Assembly: GCA_947303085.1 (NCBI GenBank)
Contig: CAMYXP010000001.1
Span: forward strand, 62,001-126,000
DNA from: an uncultured Bacteroidales bacterium
Lineage (GTDB): Bacteria; Bacteroidota; Bacteroidia; Bacteroidales; F082
Reading direction: 5' to 3'
Length of the DNA: 64,000 bases
The position numbers were made by a program, and so were the translations under genes. The notes beneath the pieces are model-generated. The model was not told the DNA's origin. It made no database searches and saw only the letters and a list, made by a program, of their open reading frames with translations. How positions within the stretch are numbered: the first letter of the stretch is position 1; each line of letters starts with the position of its first letter. This document shows, one piece after another, positions 7,676-16,219 of this stretch.

Positions 7676-8880
7676 AAACAATAAAAGAAATCTACCGCAT
7701 CGGTCACGGCCCTTCATCCTCTCACACAATGGCTCCTCGCTTCGCTGCTGAGCAGTTCCTCGAGCGTCATCCTGATGCCGCTGCCTTTGAAGTCACACTT
7801 TACGGAAGCCTCGCCGCCACTGGCAAAGGTCACTTCACCGACGTCGCCATCCTCGAAGTGCTTAAGCCTCACGCCAAAGTAAACATCGTGTGGCAGCCGA
7901 AAATATTTTTGCCATATCATCCTAATGGCATGACATTCAAGGCTTTTGATGCAAATGGCAGAGTCCTTGAAGAATGGACTGTTTACAGCGTTGGCGGCGG
8001 TGCTCTCGAAGAGGAAGGGAAGCCTTCTATCATTCCCGACATCTATCCGCTGACGAAGATGACCGACATCATGAAATGGTGCGAGGAATCGGGAAAGACT
8101 TATTGGGAATACGTGCTTGAGACTGAAAACGACGATAATTTGATTCCGCATATCAAAGATGTTTGGAGCACCATGAAAGAGGCCGTTGAGCGTGGTCTCC
8201 GCACCGAAGGCCGCTTGCCTGGACCACTGAATCTGCCAAGAAAAGCTGCACAATACAACATCAAGGCAATGGGATACCAGCACACTTTAAGAAGCCGCGG
8301 CTTGGTGTTTTCTTACGCCCTCGCAGTAGCTGAAGAAAACGCCTCGGGCGGACTCATCGTCACCGCGCCTACTTGTGGCTCTTGCGGTGTGCTGCCTGCC
8401 GTGTTGTATCACCTTTATAAAAGCTATAATTTTGACGAGGTGCGCATCTATCGTGCCTTGATAACCGCCGGGCTTATTGGCGATATCGTGAAAACCAACG
8501 CTTCGATCTCAGGTGCCGAAGTCGGTTGCCAGGGCGAGGTAGGAGTGGCCTGTGCCATGGCGGCCGGTGCCGCTTGCCAACTATTTGGTGGCAGCGTCGC
8601 TCAAATCGAATACGCCTGCGAGATGGCTCTCGAGCATCACCTCGGCATGACCTGCGATCCGGTCTGTGGTCTGGTCCAGATACCTTGCATCGAGCGTAAC
8701 GCCTTCGCCGCCGCCCGCGCCCTCGACGCCAACATATACTCAACCTTCACTGATGGCCGTCACCGTGTCTCATTCGATAAAGTGGTCACTACCATGAACA
8801 AAACCGGTCGCGACCTGCCATTTTTATACAGAGAAACCTCCGAAGGAGGTCTCGCTGAAGACTACAGACAAATGGAATAA
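7672..8880 (+). CDS. sdaA: L-serine ammonia-lyase (iron-sulfur type, single chain)
   Basis: This enzyme converts L-serine to pyruvate and ammonia using a [4Fe-4S] cluster. The 402-residue chain carries the N-terminal beta domain (YRIGHGPSSSHTMAPRFAAE, residues 6-25) and the catalytic alpha domain. Cysteine motifs are APTCGSCGVLPA (about 240), GAEVGCQGEVGVA (about 280) and MTCDPVCGLVQIPCIERN (about 325). The ATG overlaps the stop of the ABC ATPase by 4 bases (ATGA), so the three genes from 4329 are almost certainly co-transcribed. The context suggests uptake and deamination of amino acids or peptides. A dispersed palindromic repeat begins 8 bases after the stop. Confidence 0.95.
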   Translation: MKTIKEIYRIGHGPSSSHTMAPRFAAEQFLERHPDAAAFEVTLYGSLAATGKGHFTDVAILEVLKPHAKVNIVWQPKIFLPYHPNGMTFKAFDANGRVLEEWTVYSVGGGALEEEGKPSIIPDIYPLTKMTDIMKWCEESGKTYWEYVLETENDDNLIPHIKDVWSTMKEAVERGLRTEGRLPGPLNLPRKAAQYNIKAMGYQHTLRSRGLVFSYALAVAEENASGGLIVTAPTCGSCGVLPAVLYHLYKSYNFDEVRIYRALITAGLIGDIVKTNASISGAEVGCQGEVGVACAMAAGAACQLFGGSVAQIEYACEMALEHHLGMTCDPVCGLVQIPCIERNAFAAARALDANIYSTFTDGRHRVSFDKVVTTMNKTGRDLPFLYRETSEGGLAEDYRQME

Positions 8881-8888
8881 CCCTTTTC

Positions 8889-8930
8889 GTCATTTCGACC
8901 GGAGCCGATAGGCGGAGCGGAGAAATCCTC
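8889..8930 (+). repeat. Dispersed palindromic repeat copy, GTCATTTCGA...GAGAAATCCTC variant
   Basis: Starts GTCATTTCGACC and ends CGGAGAAATCCTC, followed by TGCCAAGG. The next copy, 8957-8985, has the same TGCCAAGG extension, so the two form a direct repeat upstream of the GIY-YIG ORF. Confidence 0.8.
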
Positions 8931-8956
8931 TGCCAAGGAAGGCGCGAAGCATGATC

Positions 8957-8985
8957 GTCATTTCGAGCGAAGTCGAGAAATCCTC
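8957..8985 (+). repeat. Left inverted-repeat arm beside the GIY-YIG ORF
   Basis: GTCATTTCGAGCGAAG at the left and GAGAAATCCTC at the right; ends 16 bases before the GIY-YIG ATG. Confidence 0.8.
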
Positions 8986-9001
8986 TGCCAAGGTAGGAAA
9001 A

Positions 9002-9331
9002 ATGAATGAAAGTTATATATACATAATGACCAATTATTACAGAACAACTCTGTATATAGGAGTGACATCTGATCTGATAAGAAGAGTCTATGAACATAAA
9101 AATCATTTGATTCCAAATTCTTTTTCAGATAAATATCATTGTGAGTTATGTGTATATTATGAGAAATATAATGACATTAATCAGGCAATAAACAGAGAAA
9201 CACAATTAAAAACTTGGAGTAGAAAGAAAAAAGACAACTTGATTAATTCAAAAAATCCTGATTGGAAAGAATTAGTTAATAATAATGAAATAATGAATAT
9301 TGATGAGTTAAAAATGGACAATGTTGGTTGA
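9002..9331 (+). CDS. GIY-YIG nuclease domain protein (YhbQ/UPF0213-like)
   Basis: The 109-residue single-domain protein opens with SYIYIMTNYYRTTLYIGVT, a GIY-YIG core in which the first half reads YIY and the second YIG. A conserved Arg follows (LIRRVYEHK). CVYYEKYNDINQAINRETQLKTWSRKKKDNLI contains the family's Glu and Lys residues. I prefer the ATG at 9002 over 8951, because the upstream codons lie in the repeat arm. Composition is AT-rich compared with neighbours. The stop overlaps the right inverted arm by 2 bases. The target of the nuclease is unknown; a role in moving or maintaining the flanking repeats is a hypothesis. Confidence 0.88.
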   Translation: MNESYIYIMTNYYRTTLYIGVTSDLIRRVYEHKNHLIPNSFSDKYHCELCVYYEKYNDINQAINRETQLKTWSRKKKDNLINSKNPDWKELVNNNEIMNIDELKMDNVG

Positions 9332-9368
9332 GGATTTCTCGACTCCACTCCGTTCCGCTCGAAATGAC
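9330..9368 (-). repeat. Right inverted-repeat arm beside the GIY-YIG ORF
   Basis: Reads GAGGATTTCTCGACTCC...CGCTCGAAATGAC on the plus strand, the inverse of the left arm with ten additional bases. It includes the last bases of the GIY-YIG gene. Confidence 0.8.
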
Positions 9369-9374
9369 GCTGAC

Positions 9375-9947
9375 ATGAAAAGACTTTTTTTAGCAATCCC
9401 AATTCAAACTGAAAACAACGGCTTCAAGCCATTGCTCGATAGTTTACGCCGTAGCTTATCGCACGAAAAAATGATAAACTGGGTGCGACCTACAAATATC
9501 CATTTAACTTTAAAGTTTATTGGCGAAACTCCACCTCAAGACGAGCCGAAAATCATCGAAGCCGTCTCGAAAGTCCTTGAAAACCAGAAGAGTTTTACCA
9601 TGGACTTCAACCGTACCGGACTCTTTGGCAGCCGCTACGCCCCGCGAGTGCTCTGGCTCGGCATGCAGCAAACACCACAAGAGCTTCTCGACCTCGAAGA
9701 ATCGGTCTTGACAGCTTTCGATAGTATTGGTTATCAACGCGATAGACAAAACTTCGTGCCGCATCTCACCCTCGGTCGCATCAAAGACCTCTGCGAGAAG
9801 CAGTATTTCCAGAAAGTAGTCCAAGCCATCGAGCAGAAATCTTATATTCACCAGGAAGTGAACGAGGTCATCTTGTTCCAAAGCATCCTCCGCCCCGATG
9901 GAGCGGTTTACAAGGTGATGAAAAAGTGGGAATTAGGAAAAAACTAA
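9375..9947 (+). CDS. thpR: RNA 2',3'-cyclic phosphodiesterase (2H / LigT family)
   Basis: The 190-residue protein opens 2',3'-cyclic phosphate ends of RNA. Both 2H-superfamily catalytic motifs are present: HLTLKF (about residue 48) and HLTLGR (about 134). KRLFLAIPI at the start and ALYKV-like residues near the end (GAVYKVMKKW) fit ThpR. I chose ATG 9375; the frame extends upstream, but only through the repeat arm. Its stop codon is the first TAA of a GTCTAA-type array (9945-9975). Confidence 0.9.
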   Translation: MKRLFLAIPIQTENNGFKPLLDSLRRSLSHEKMINWVRPTNIHLTLKFIGETPPQDEPKIIEAVSKVLENQKSFTMDFNRTGLFGSRYAPRVLWLGMQQTPQELLDLEESVLTAFDSIGYQRDRQNFVPHLTLGRIKDLCEKQYFQKVVQAIEQKSYIHQEVNEVILFQSILRPDGAVYKVMKKWELGKN

Positions 9948-9978
9948 GGTCTAATGTCTAAAGTCTAAAGTCTTTTTC
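9945..9978 (+). repeat. GTCTAAA heptad array at the thpR stop codon
   Basis: CTAAGGTCTAATGTCTAAAG and a further GTCTAAAGTC unit; the first TAA is the thpR stop. Same family as the arrays at 3156-3253 and 30951-30980. Confidence 0.7.
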
Positions 9979-9979
9979 T

Positions 9980-9987
9980 TATCTTTG
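9980..9987 (+). promoter_or_regulatory. Promoter -7 box for the LtaS-like / glycosyltransferase operon
   Basis: TATCTTTG ends 14 bases before the ATG at 10002. It directly follows the heptad array. Confidence 0.65.
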
Positions 9988-10001
9988 CAAAAAATTGTGC
10001 G

Positions 10002-11936
10002 ATGTCTAAAAAATTCGATATCCCCGTCAGCGCTAAGATAATTCTCAAGTTTTATCTGGTTTTTGTGCTGATTTCTTTTCTTTACCGACTCGGCCTGATG
10101 TGCTTCCATCTCGACGAGATCGCTGATGTCGGTTTTTGGACTGTCGCAAAGGCGTATCTCGTTGGTTTACACTTCGATACAGCTACAGCATGCTACTTTC
10201 TAGCTATCCCGATAATCATTTTCACATTATTCGATTTCATCGGCAAAAAAAATGTTGTCTTCGAAAAGATAATGACGGTCGTAATGACTGTGTTTCTTGT
10301 AGTTACGACATTCGCATGCGTCTCCGACATCCCTTATTACAACCAGTTTGCCGACCATATCAACCTCACGTCGCTCGACTGGTTTAAAGGCGAAAACGGC
10401 TTCTCCGACGTCATGAAAATGATATTCGGCGACCCGAGCCTGTGGCTGTTTCTAATTCCTCTCGTCATCCTGATTGCCGGGATTTATATCGTCAGTAAAC
10501 GAATAGTTCGACGCACAAGTGGCTGGCAACCAAAGAATTACCTTACTAAAGCGGTGTCGACGGCGGTGCTTCTGGTGCTGTGCTTCTTCGGCATGCGCGG
10601 CTACGTCACACGCGAGCGCCCTATGGGTGTTTACGACGCTTTTTATTGCGAAAACTCACTCCTCAACCAGCTCGGCCAAAACCCGACATACACCTTCATA
10701 AGCAGCTATCTCACCGATGTCACCCTCATGGACGATGAGCTGGCTGTCGCGAATATGCGTAAATTCCTTGATATTCAAGATGTTGAAGAGTTTGAGAACC
10801 CGCTTTCACGTCGCTTCGTCGCCGACTCGCTGCCAAACAACTACAACGTGGTGCTTATCATCATGGAGAGCATGAGCGCCGATCTGCTCGAAAGAAACGG
10901 TCATAATCAAGGACTTACGCCGTTCTTGGATAGCCTCATAAACCAAAGTCTTTATTTCGAAAACTGCTTCTCGGCGGGCAAACATACCATCAGCGGCATA
11001 TTCTCGTCGATTTGCTCCTTCGCCAATACCTTCCAAGATGACCCTACATATCAGCTGAATCCAGTGAAATCGGAGCCGGTTCTGACGTATAATAATCTGC
11101 CTAAGACATTGAAAGACAATGGCTATCAGACGTTTTTCTTTGTCCCGCACGAGGCGACATGGGAGAAACTCGATGTTTTCCTTCTCAAAAACGGCATCGA
11201 CAAAATCTACAGCAGCATCGATTATTATGGTGCCACCGAATGCTCCAACTGGGGCGTCAACGACGACTATCTGCTGCAATATGGCGCCAATGCACTTGAC
11301 GAGTTCACCGACAAGCCGTTCTTCGCCACGCTTCTCACCGTCAGCAACCATCAGCCGTATGTCATCCCGAAGAAGTTCAAACGTCGCTCCGATAACGACC
11401 GCGAGGCGATAGTGCAGTTTGCCGATTATGCCTTGCAAAATTTCTTTGAAAGAGCTTCAAAATCAACGTGGTACGACAATACAGTGTTCGTTTTGGTGGG
11501 CGACCACGGCAAGGATTATGTTAAGTCTTATACTCCGCCGGTTAGCTATTTCCACATCCCGCTGGTGTTTTATTGCCCTTCGCTGCTGAAACCCGAGGTG
11601 AACCCTAATTTCGCATCGCAAGTTGACATTTATCCTACCTTGATGGATATCTTGAATGTCTCGTTTGTCAATAATACTATGGGAGTCAATCTGTTACAGG
11701 AAAAACGACCTATGGTGTTCTCGAGCGGCGACACCGAATATTGTGTTTTCGACGATGACTGGTATTTTATCGGAAGTAAGAACAAACCTTCGCAACTGTT
11801 TCATTATCAAGACTTTGACATGAAAAACTATGCCGAGGAGAAGCCTGAGGTGGTCGAGAGGATGAAGACTTACGGCGAATCGAATTTCCAGTCGTTCAAT
11901 TATATTTACAAGAAACGCCTGCAAGATGTTGAATAA
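10002..11936 (+). CDS. LtaS-like membrane sulfatase-fold phosphotransferase
   Basis: The 644-residue protein has about five N-terminal membrane segments (residues ~14-200) and a large periplasmic sulfatase/alkaline-phosphatase-fold domain. Visible metal and nucleophile motifs are VLIIMESMS (about 285), AGKHTISGIF with nucleophile candidate Thr329, VSNHQPYVIP and LVGDHGKD. This layout is shared with LtaS, OpgB and related phosphoglycerol or phosphoethanolamine transferases. A Gram-negative host has no lipoteichoic acid, so envelope glycan or lipid decoration is more likely. The two following glycosyltransferases, one starting 1 base after its stop, support a surface-glycan role. Confidence 0.88.
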   Translation: MSKKFDIPVSAKIILKFYLVFVLISFLYRLGLMCFHLDEIADVGFWTVAKAYLVGLHFDTATACYFLAIPIIIFTLFDFIGKKNVVFEKIMTVVMTVFLVVTTFACVSDIPYYNQFADHINLTSLDWFKGENGFSDVMKMIFGDPSLWLFLIPLVILIAGIYIVSKRIVRRTSGWQPKNYLTKAVSTAVLLVLCFFGMRGYVTRERPMGVYDAFYCENSLLNQLGQNPTYTFISSYLTDVTLMDDELAVANMRKFLDIQDVEEFENPLSRRFVADSLPNNYNVVLIIMESMSADLLERNGHNQGLTPFLDSLINQSLYFENCFSAGKHTISGIFSSICSFANTFQDDPTYQLNPVKSEPVLTYNNLPKTLKDNGYQTFFFVPHEATWEKLDVFLLKNGIDKIYSSIDYYGATECSNWGVNDDYLLQYGANALDEFTDKPFFATLLTVSNHQPYVIPKKFKRRSDNDREAIVQFADYALQNFFERASKSTWYDNTVFVLVGDHGKDYVKSYTPPVSYFHIPLVFYCPSLLKPEVNPNFASQVDIYPTLMDILNVSFVNNTMGVNLLQEKRPMVFSSGDTEYCVFDDDWYFIGSKNKPSQLFHYQDFDMKNYAEEKPEVVERMKTYGESNFQSFNYIYKKRLQDVE

Positions 11937-11937
11937 C

Positions 11938-12699
11938 ATGAAGTTAACTACTGTCATAATAACTCTGAACGAAGAGGAAAATATCGAAAGATGCCTCGCC
12001 TCGGTGAAGGATTTCTCCGATGAAATTGTCGTAATTGACTCATTATCAACAGATAAGACGGAAGAGATCTGCTCTAAATTCGAAGTGCGTTTCGTCAAAC
12101 AGAAATGGATGGGCTATTCGGCTCAGAAGAATCTCGGCAACAGCTTGGCATCCAACGACTGGATTTTTTCCATCGATGCCGACGAGGAGGTTTCTAAGGA
12201 ACTTAAAAACTCGATTCTTGAGCTGAAAAATAAAGAGATTTCCGACGATAATGTATTCATTGTCAATCGTTTAACTAATTATTGCGGCAAATGGATACGG
12301 CATTGCGGTTGGTACCCTGACAGCCGAATTCGTCTCTGGAACCGCAAGAAAGGCTCATGGAAAGGCGATATCCACGAAGTGATTGATTTTCAAGGAGAAA
12401 CAAAAGAAACTACTTTGAAAGGCGACCTGCTTCATTATTCTTATAAAAATATCGAAGACCACATCCGAATCGCCAATAAATACACGAGTTTGATAGCGCA
12501 GGAGAGGTTCAAGAAAGGCAAAAAAAGCAGTTTCGTGAAGATGTATCTCTCACCACCGTTCGCCTTTATCCGCGACTTTATCTTCAAAGGCGGTTTCCTC
12601 GAAGGAAAACGTGGCTTCGCGATTTGCCGCATCAACGCGTTCTCGACTTATCTGAAATACTTGAAGCTTTGGGAACTTGAAATTGAATCGAAGAAATGA
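11938..12699 (+). CDS. Family 2 glycosyltransferase, WaaE/KdtX-like
   Basis: The GT-A fold protein of about 253 residues starts with the nucleotide-sugar motif LTTVIITLNEEENIERCL, then IDSLSTDKT and the metal-binding IDADEEVS. HCGWYPDSRIRLWNR and KGDIHEV match the WaaE-like LPS core glucosyltransferase group. I chose ATG 11938, just after the previous stop, over ATG 11926, which overlaps it. The sugar and acceptor are not known. Its stop overlaps the next ATG (ATGA at 12696). Confidence 0.88.
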   Translation: MKLTTVIITLNEEENIERCLASVKDFSDEIVVIDSLSTDKTEEICSKFEVRFVKQKWMGYSAQKNLGNSLASNDWIFSIDADEEVSKELKNSILELKNKEISDDNVFIVNRLTNYCGKWIRHCGWYPDSRIRLWNRKKGSWKGDIHEVIDFQGETKETTLKGDLLHYSYKNIEDHIRIANKYTSLIAQERFKKGKKSSFVKMYLSPPFAFIRDFIFKGGFLEGKRGFAICRINAFSTYLKYLKLWELEIESKK

Positions 12700-13493
12700 A
12701 AACTACACTGATAGTAACGACATATAACCGTCCGGATGCGCTTGAGGCTGTGCTGAAAAGCATTGAGCATCAAGTGGCTATGCCTGATGAGGTGATTGTT
12801 GCCGACGATGGCTCACGCGATGAGACCCGGCAGCTGGTTGAGCGTTACGTGGCTGGTTTTCCGACGAAACTGGTGCATTGTTGGCACGAAGACCGCGGAT
12901 TCCGCCTCTCGGAAATCAGAAACAAAGCCATACTGGCCAGCACTGGCGATTACATCATCATGGTTGACGGCGACATGGTGATGCACCGCAATTTTGTCCG
13001 CGACCACATCATGCTCGCTCGCCCGAATCAGTTCATACAAGGCTCTCGAGTGCTGATGTCGCAGCAACTGACTGACGAGTTTTTGCATAAAAACGACAAA
13101 ATCAAGCTGTGTTGGTGCACGAAAAGCATTAAAAACCGCCTGAATGCCATGTCGATGAAAGGCTTAATGCGTTGTGTGTCAAAACATTACGGTCAGAAAG
13201 GTGTTGACGGAGTTCGTGGCTGTAACATGTCGTACTGGAAAGCCGACGTGGAGAAAGTGAATGGCTTTAACCAAGACTTTGTGGGCTGGGGTAGGGAAGA
13301 CAGCGAGTTCGTTGTGCGTATGTTAAACAATGGCTTTCAACGCATTAACGCTAAATTCGGCTGCGTGGGCTTCCATCTGTGGCATCCCGAAAACAAACGT
13401 TCGGAAGAGGAGCTTGCCGAGAACGACAAACGTCTCGCTGAAGCCTTGGAAAACAAGGTCATGACTTGTAAAAATGGATTAAGAAACTTATAA
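12696..13493 (+). CDS. Family 2 glycosyltransferase with galactosyltransferase-like C-terminal region
   Basis: The 265-residue protein has an N-terminal GT2 domain (TLIVTTYNRPDALEAVL, VADDGSRDET, MVDGDMV) and a C-terminal block, GFNQDFVGWGREDSEFVVRM. That block resembles the Glyco_transf_7C acceptor-binding region of galactosyltransferases. It is the third gene of the envelope operon from 10002. A role in building an LPS or surface oligosaccharide is inferred from context; the product is unknown. Confidence 0.88.
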   Translation: MKTTLIVTTYNRPDALEAVLKSIEHQVAMPDEVIVADDGSRDETRQLVERYVAGFPTKLVHCWHEDRGFRLSEIRNKAILASTGDYIIMVDGDMVMHRNFVRDHIMLARPNQFIQGSRVLMSQQLTDEFLHKNDKIKLCWCTKSIKNRLNAMSMKGLMRCVSKHYGQKGVDGVRGCNMSYWKADVEKVNGFNQDFVGWGREDSEFVVRMLNNGFQRINAKFGCVGFHLWHPENKRSEEELAENDKRLAEALENKVMTCKNGLRNL

Positions 13494-13537
13494 AATCATT
13501 GAAAATCAAATAATTACAAACAAAAAAATTTAATAAT

Positions 13538-14788
13538 ATGACAAACATCGACAAAGTTAATTTCTCAGGAAAACGCGTCATCGTTCGCGTTGATTTCAAT
13601 GTTCCGTTGGATGACAATTTCAACATCACCGACGACACCCGTATGCGCGCAGCAATGCCTACATTGCAGAAAGTGTTAAATGACAATGGCATGCTTATCA
13701 TCATGTCGCACCTTGGCCGTCCGAAAAAGAACCCTGATCCGAAGTATTCGGTAAAACCTTTAGTAAAGCATCTCGAAGATCTTATCGGCAAACCTGTCAT
13801 CTTTGTCGACGACTGCATGAAGGCCGCCGAGCCTATCAAAAACATGAAAGCAGGCGAGGTGATGCTTCTCGAAAACCTCCGTTTCTATGCTGAGGAAGAG
13901 GGCAAACCACGTGGCGTCGAGAAAGGCGAAGAAGGCTACGACGAGGCAAAGAAAGAGGTGAAAGCAGCTCAGAAAGAGTTCACCAAGACCCTCGCTTCAT
14001 ACGCCGACTACTATATCAACGACGCTTTCGGAACAGCACACCGCGCTCACGCCTCAACAGCTCTCATCGCCGACTATTTCGATGCCGACCACAAGATGTA
14101 CGGCTACCTCATGGGCAAGGAAGTGGCTGCTGTCGACAAGGTTATGAACGACATTAAACATCCTTTCACAGCTATCATGGGTGGCTCTAAAGTCTCAACA
14201 AAGATCGAAATCATCGAAAATCTGCTCACAAAGGTCGACAACCTCATCCTTTGCGGCGGCATGACATACACCTTCAAGAAAGCTCTCGGCGGCAAGATCG
14301 GTAACTCAATCTGCGAAGACGACAAGCTCGACCTCGCTCTCGATATCTTGGCAAAAGCTAAGGGAAAAGGCGTTAACCTCGTTCTCGCCATCGACTGCGT
14401 GTGCGGCGATAAGTTCGGCAACGACGCCAACACCCAGATCGTCGACCCAATGAACATCCCTGAAGGCTGGGAAGGTATGGATATAGGTCCTAAGACCCGC
14501 GAACTCTTCGCCAACGTCATCAAAGGCTCTAAGACAATCCTTTGGAACGGTCCTTGCGGCGTGTTCGAGTTCGACACATTCGCTGAAGGCTCAAAGGCTA
14601 TCGCAATAGCAATCGCTGAGGCGACCAAGACTGGCGCGTTCTCACTTATCGGTGGCGGTGACTCAGTAGCTTGCATCAACAAGTTCAACCTCGCCGATCA
14701 GGTGTCATACGTGTCGACAGGCGGCGGAGCATTGCTCGAAGCCATCGAAGGTAAAGAACTTCCAGGTATCGCAGCGATTAAGAAGTAA
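13538..14788 (+). CDS. pgk: Phosphoglycerate kinase
   Basis: This glycolytic enzyme transfers phosphate from 1,3-bisphosphoglycerate to ADP. The 416-residue length is normal. Motifs are RVDFNVPLD (residues ~18-26), SHLGRP (~60), the [10 protein letters not shown] nucleotide-domain entry (~210), WNGPCGVFE (~335) and [12 protein letters not shown] (~371). It has a 44-base spacer from the glycosyltransferase and may have its own promoter, although I see no good -7 box there. A long imperfect hairpin made of GGCTAAT / GGCCAAT units follows the stop. Confidence 0.97.
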   Translation: MTNIDKVNFSGKRVIVRVDFNVPLDDNFNITDDTRMRAAMPTLQKVLNDNGMLIIMSHLGRPKKNPDPKYSVKPLVKHLEDLIGKPVIFVDDCMKAAEPIKNMKAGEVMLLENLRFYAEEEGKPRGVEKGEEGYDEAKKEVKAAQKEFTKTLASYADYYINDAFGTAHRAHASTALIADYFDADHKMYGYLMGKEVAAVDKVMNDIKHPFTAIMGGSKVSTKIEIIENLLTKVDNLILCGGMTYTFKKALGGKIGNSICEDDKLDLALDILAKAKGKGVNLVLAIDCVCGDKFGNDANTQIVDPMNIPEGWEGMDIGPKTRELFANVIKGSKTILWNGPCGVFEFDTFAEGSKAIAIAIAEATKTGAFSLIGGGDSVACINKFNLADQVSYVSTGGGALLEAIEGKELPGIAAIKK

Positions 14789-14859
14789 ACTTCGGCTATT
14801 GGCTCTTGGCTGTTAGCTGTTGGCAAAAAAGCTAATGGCCAATGGCCAAAGGCCAAAGT
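14789..14859 (+). terminator. Imperfect hairpin of GGCTATT/GGCCAAT heptads after pgk
   Basis: Arms 14789-14817 and 14831-14859 pair at about 22 of 29 positions around a loop that includes AAAAAA. No U-tract follows, so if it terminates transcription it is not a textbook intrinsic terminator. It belongs to the same repeat family as the arrays at 40771 and 51708. Confidence 0.5.
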
Positions 14860-14872
14860 ATCGTGTCATATA

Positions 14873-16219
14873 ATGAAAAAGTTATTTTTATTTTTAGTCG
14901 TTATTATGACAATAGCGACTACACTTTGTGCTCAATGGGTTAGCCCTGGCGATGGCACTACCTACACCTTCTCCGACCTCGTTGAGGTAACTGACGGTGT
15001 GGTAACCAATGGACCGGATGGCTTCCTCGTCAATGCCGACCTGACAATTTCGATAGGCGATGTACTTGAAATCAACAACCAGACATCGAGAGTTGATATT
15101 TCTGACGTACTCGTAACTATCAATGGCTCAATGATTTGCACAAATACAACTACCCGAGTCAGGTTTTACGGACTTAACGAGACGAAGCATTTCAGCATGC
15201 GTTTCGAGAACGCCACAGGTTGCTTGCTTAAGAAAATGTATTTCTCCGACGGCGCAGGCATAAAAGTCATCGAATCGGATGTGACGTTTGACGACGTGAA
15301 ATTCGTTTATTTCACAAGAGGTTACAGCAATGCGGTCATCGACATTTTCAACTGTGACCCGACTATCAAGAACTGCTACTTCATGCTTAACTGTGGAGCG
15401 GCAATCAGTTCGCCGGCCAACGGACAGGCTTCGCCTCAGATTTTGAACTGCGATTTCGACACTAATGTCACTGATGACGTTAACGCTCCGCAAATCAACC
15501 TCGGACCAGGTGGAAACGACACTATCCGTATAGTCGGAAACGAGATTTACACCATCATGGCGCAGCATTACGTCGGCGGCATCTCAGTCGCTGACATGAT
15601 GGGCGTAGGCTCGACAAAAGTATTGCTGAAAGACAATATCGTTCGTGAAAACCGCTACGGCTATAACCAGCAGGGACAAACAATTTCGTCGGTTATCATT
15701 GGTAATCAATTCATTAACAACAACCACGAAGAAAATGCTATGAATGGCGGCAGCGGCATCTCGATTTACGGCTCTTCGATAAATAACAAGGCGATTCTTC
15801 GTAACAATTTGATTACAGGTAACTTATGGGGTATCACGGCTATCTTGCAGCACGATATCGACATGGGAACTGAAGACGACTGGGGTTACAATGAGATTCA
15901 CGACAATGGTAACGGCGGCGTTGTTTACGACTTGTACAACAACTCGGCCTGCGACCTGATTGCTGTCGGAAATAAATGGGGCACAACGGTTTACGATGAA
16001 ATTGAATCGCATATCTATCATCAGCACGATGACCCGAGCCTCGGTCTTGTCACGTTCTATCCATTCGTCGGATCCGAAGGAATTGATGAAATTTTTGATG
16101 ATAATGTATTGAACGACAACCTTTATTACACCTTGGAAGGACGTTGCCTCGGCACGAAATTACCTGAGGATTATAAAGGGGTGTATATTCTAAACGGGGT
16201 AAAATATTATTCCGAATAA
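14873..16219 (+). CDS. Secreted right-handed beta-helix repeat protein
   Basis: The 448-residue protein begins with a signal peptide (mature end LCA|QW). It continues with short Asn/Ile-rich turns typical of parallel beta-helix proteins (NCDPTIKNCYF, LNCDFDTN, KDNIVRENRYGYN, RNNLITGNLWG). No catalytic residues of a known lyase can be assigned. The C-terminus (LEGRCLGTKLPEDYKGVYIL, then NGVKYYSE) resembles the GxxV...KGVYIxNGKK end found on many Bacteroidales secreted proteins, and may be a sorting remnant. It converges on the glutaminyl cyclase gene with a 13-base overlap. Confidence 0.78.
   Translation: MKKLFLFLVVIMTIATTLCAQWVSPGDGTTYTFSDLVEVTDGVVTNGPDGFLVNADLTISIGDVLEINNQTSRVDISDVLVTINGSMICTNTTTRVRFYGLNETKHFSMRFENATGCLLKKMYFSDGAGIKVIESDVTFDDVKFVYFTRGYSNAVIDIFNCDPTIKNCYFMLNCGAAISSPANGQASPQILNCDFDTNVTDDVNAPQINLGPGGNDTIRIVGNEIYTIMAQHYVGGISVADMMGVGSTKVLLKDNIVRENRYGYNQQGQTISSVIIGNQFINNNHEENAMNGGSGISIYGSSINNKAILRNNLITGNLWGITAILQHDIDMGTEDDWGYNEIHDNGNGGVVYDLYNNSACDLIAVGNKWGTTVYDEIESHIYHQHDDPSLGLVTFYPFVGSEGIDEIFDDNVLNDNLYYTLEGRCLGTKLPEDYKGVYILNGVKYYSE

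Larger units (their letters stand above)
8957..9368 (+). mobile_element. Putative small mobile unit: GIY-YIG ORF between inverted copies of the dispersed repeat
   Basis: The left arm (8957-8985) reads GTCATTTCGAGCGAAG...GAGAAATCCTC. The right arm (9330-9368) is its inverted complement apart from an extra ten bases in the middle. Between them lies one AT-rich ORF for a GIY-YIG nuclease. The coding sequence is clearly more AT-rich than its neighbours. No target-site duplication is evident to me. The neighbouring thpR start codon lies 7 bases past the right arm. Mobility is inference. Confidence 0.55.

Noticed and set aside
8951-9001. Upstream ATG for the GIY-YIG gene
   Set aside because: It would place the palindromic repeat in the coding sequence and add residues with no family match; the ATG at 9002 fits the family start.
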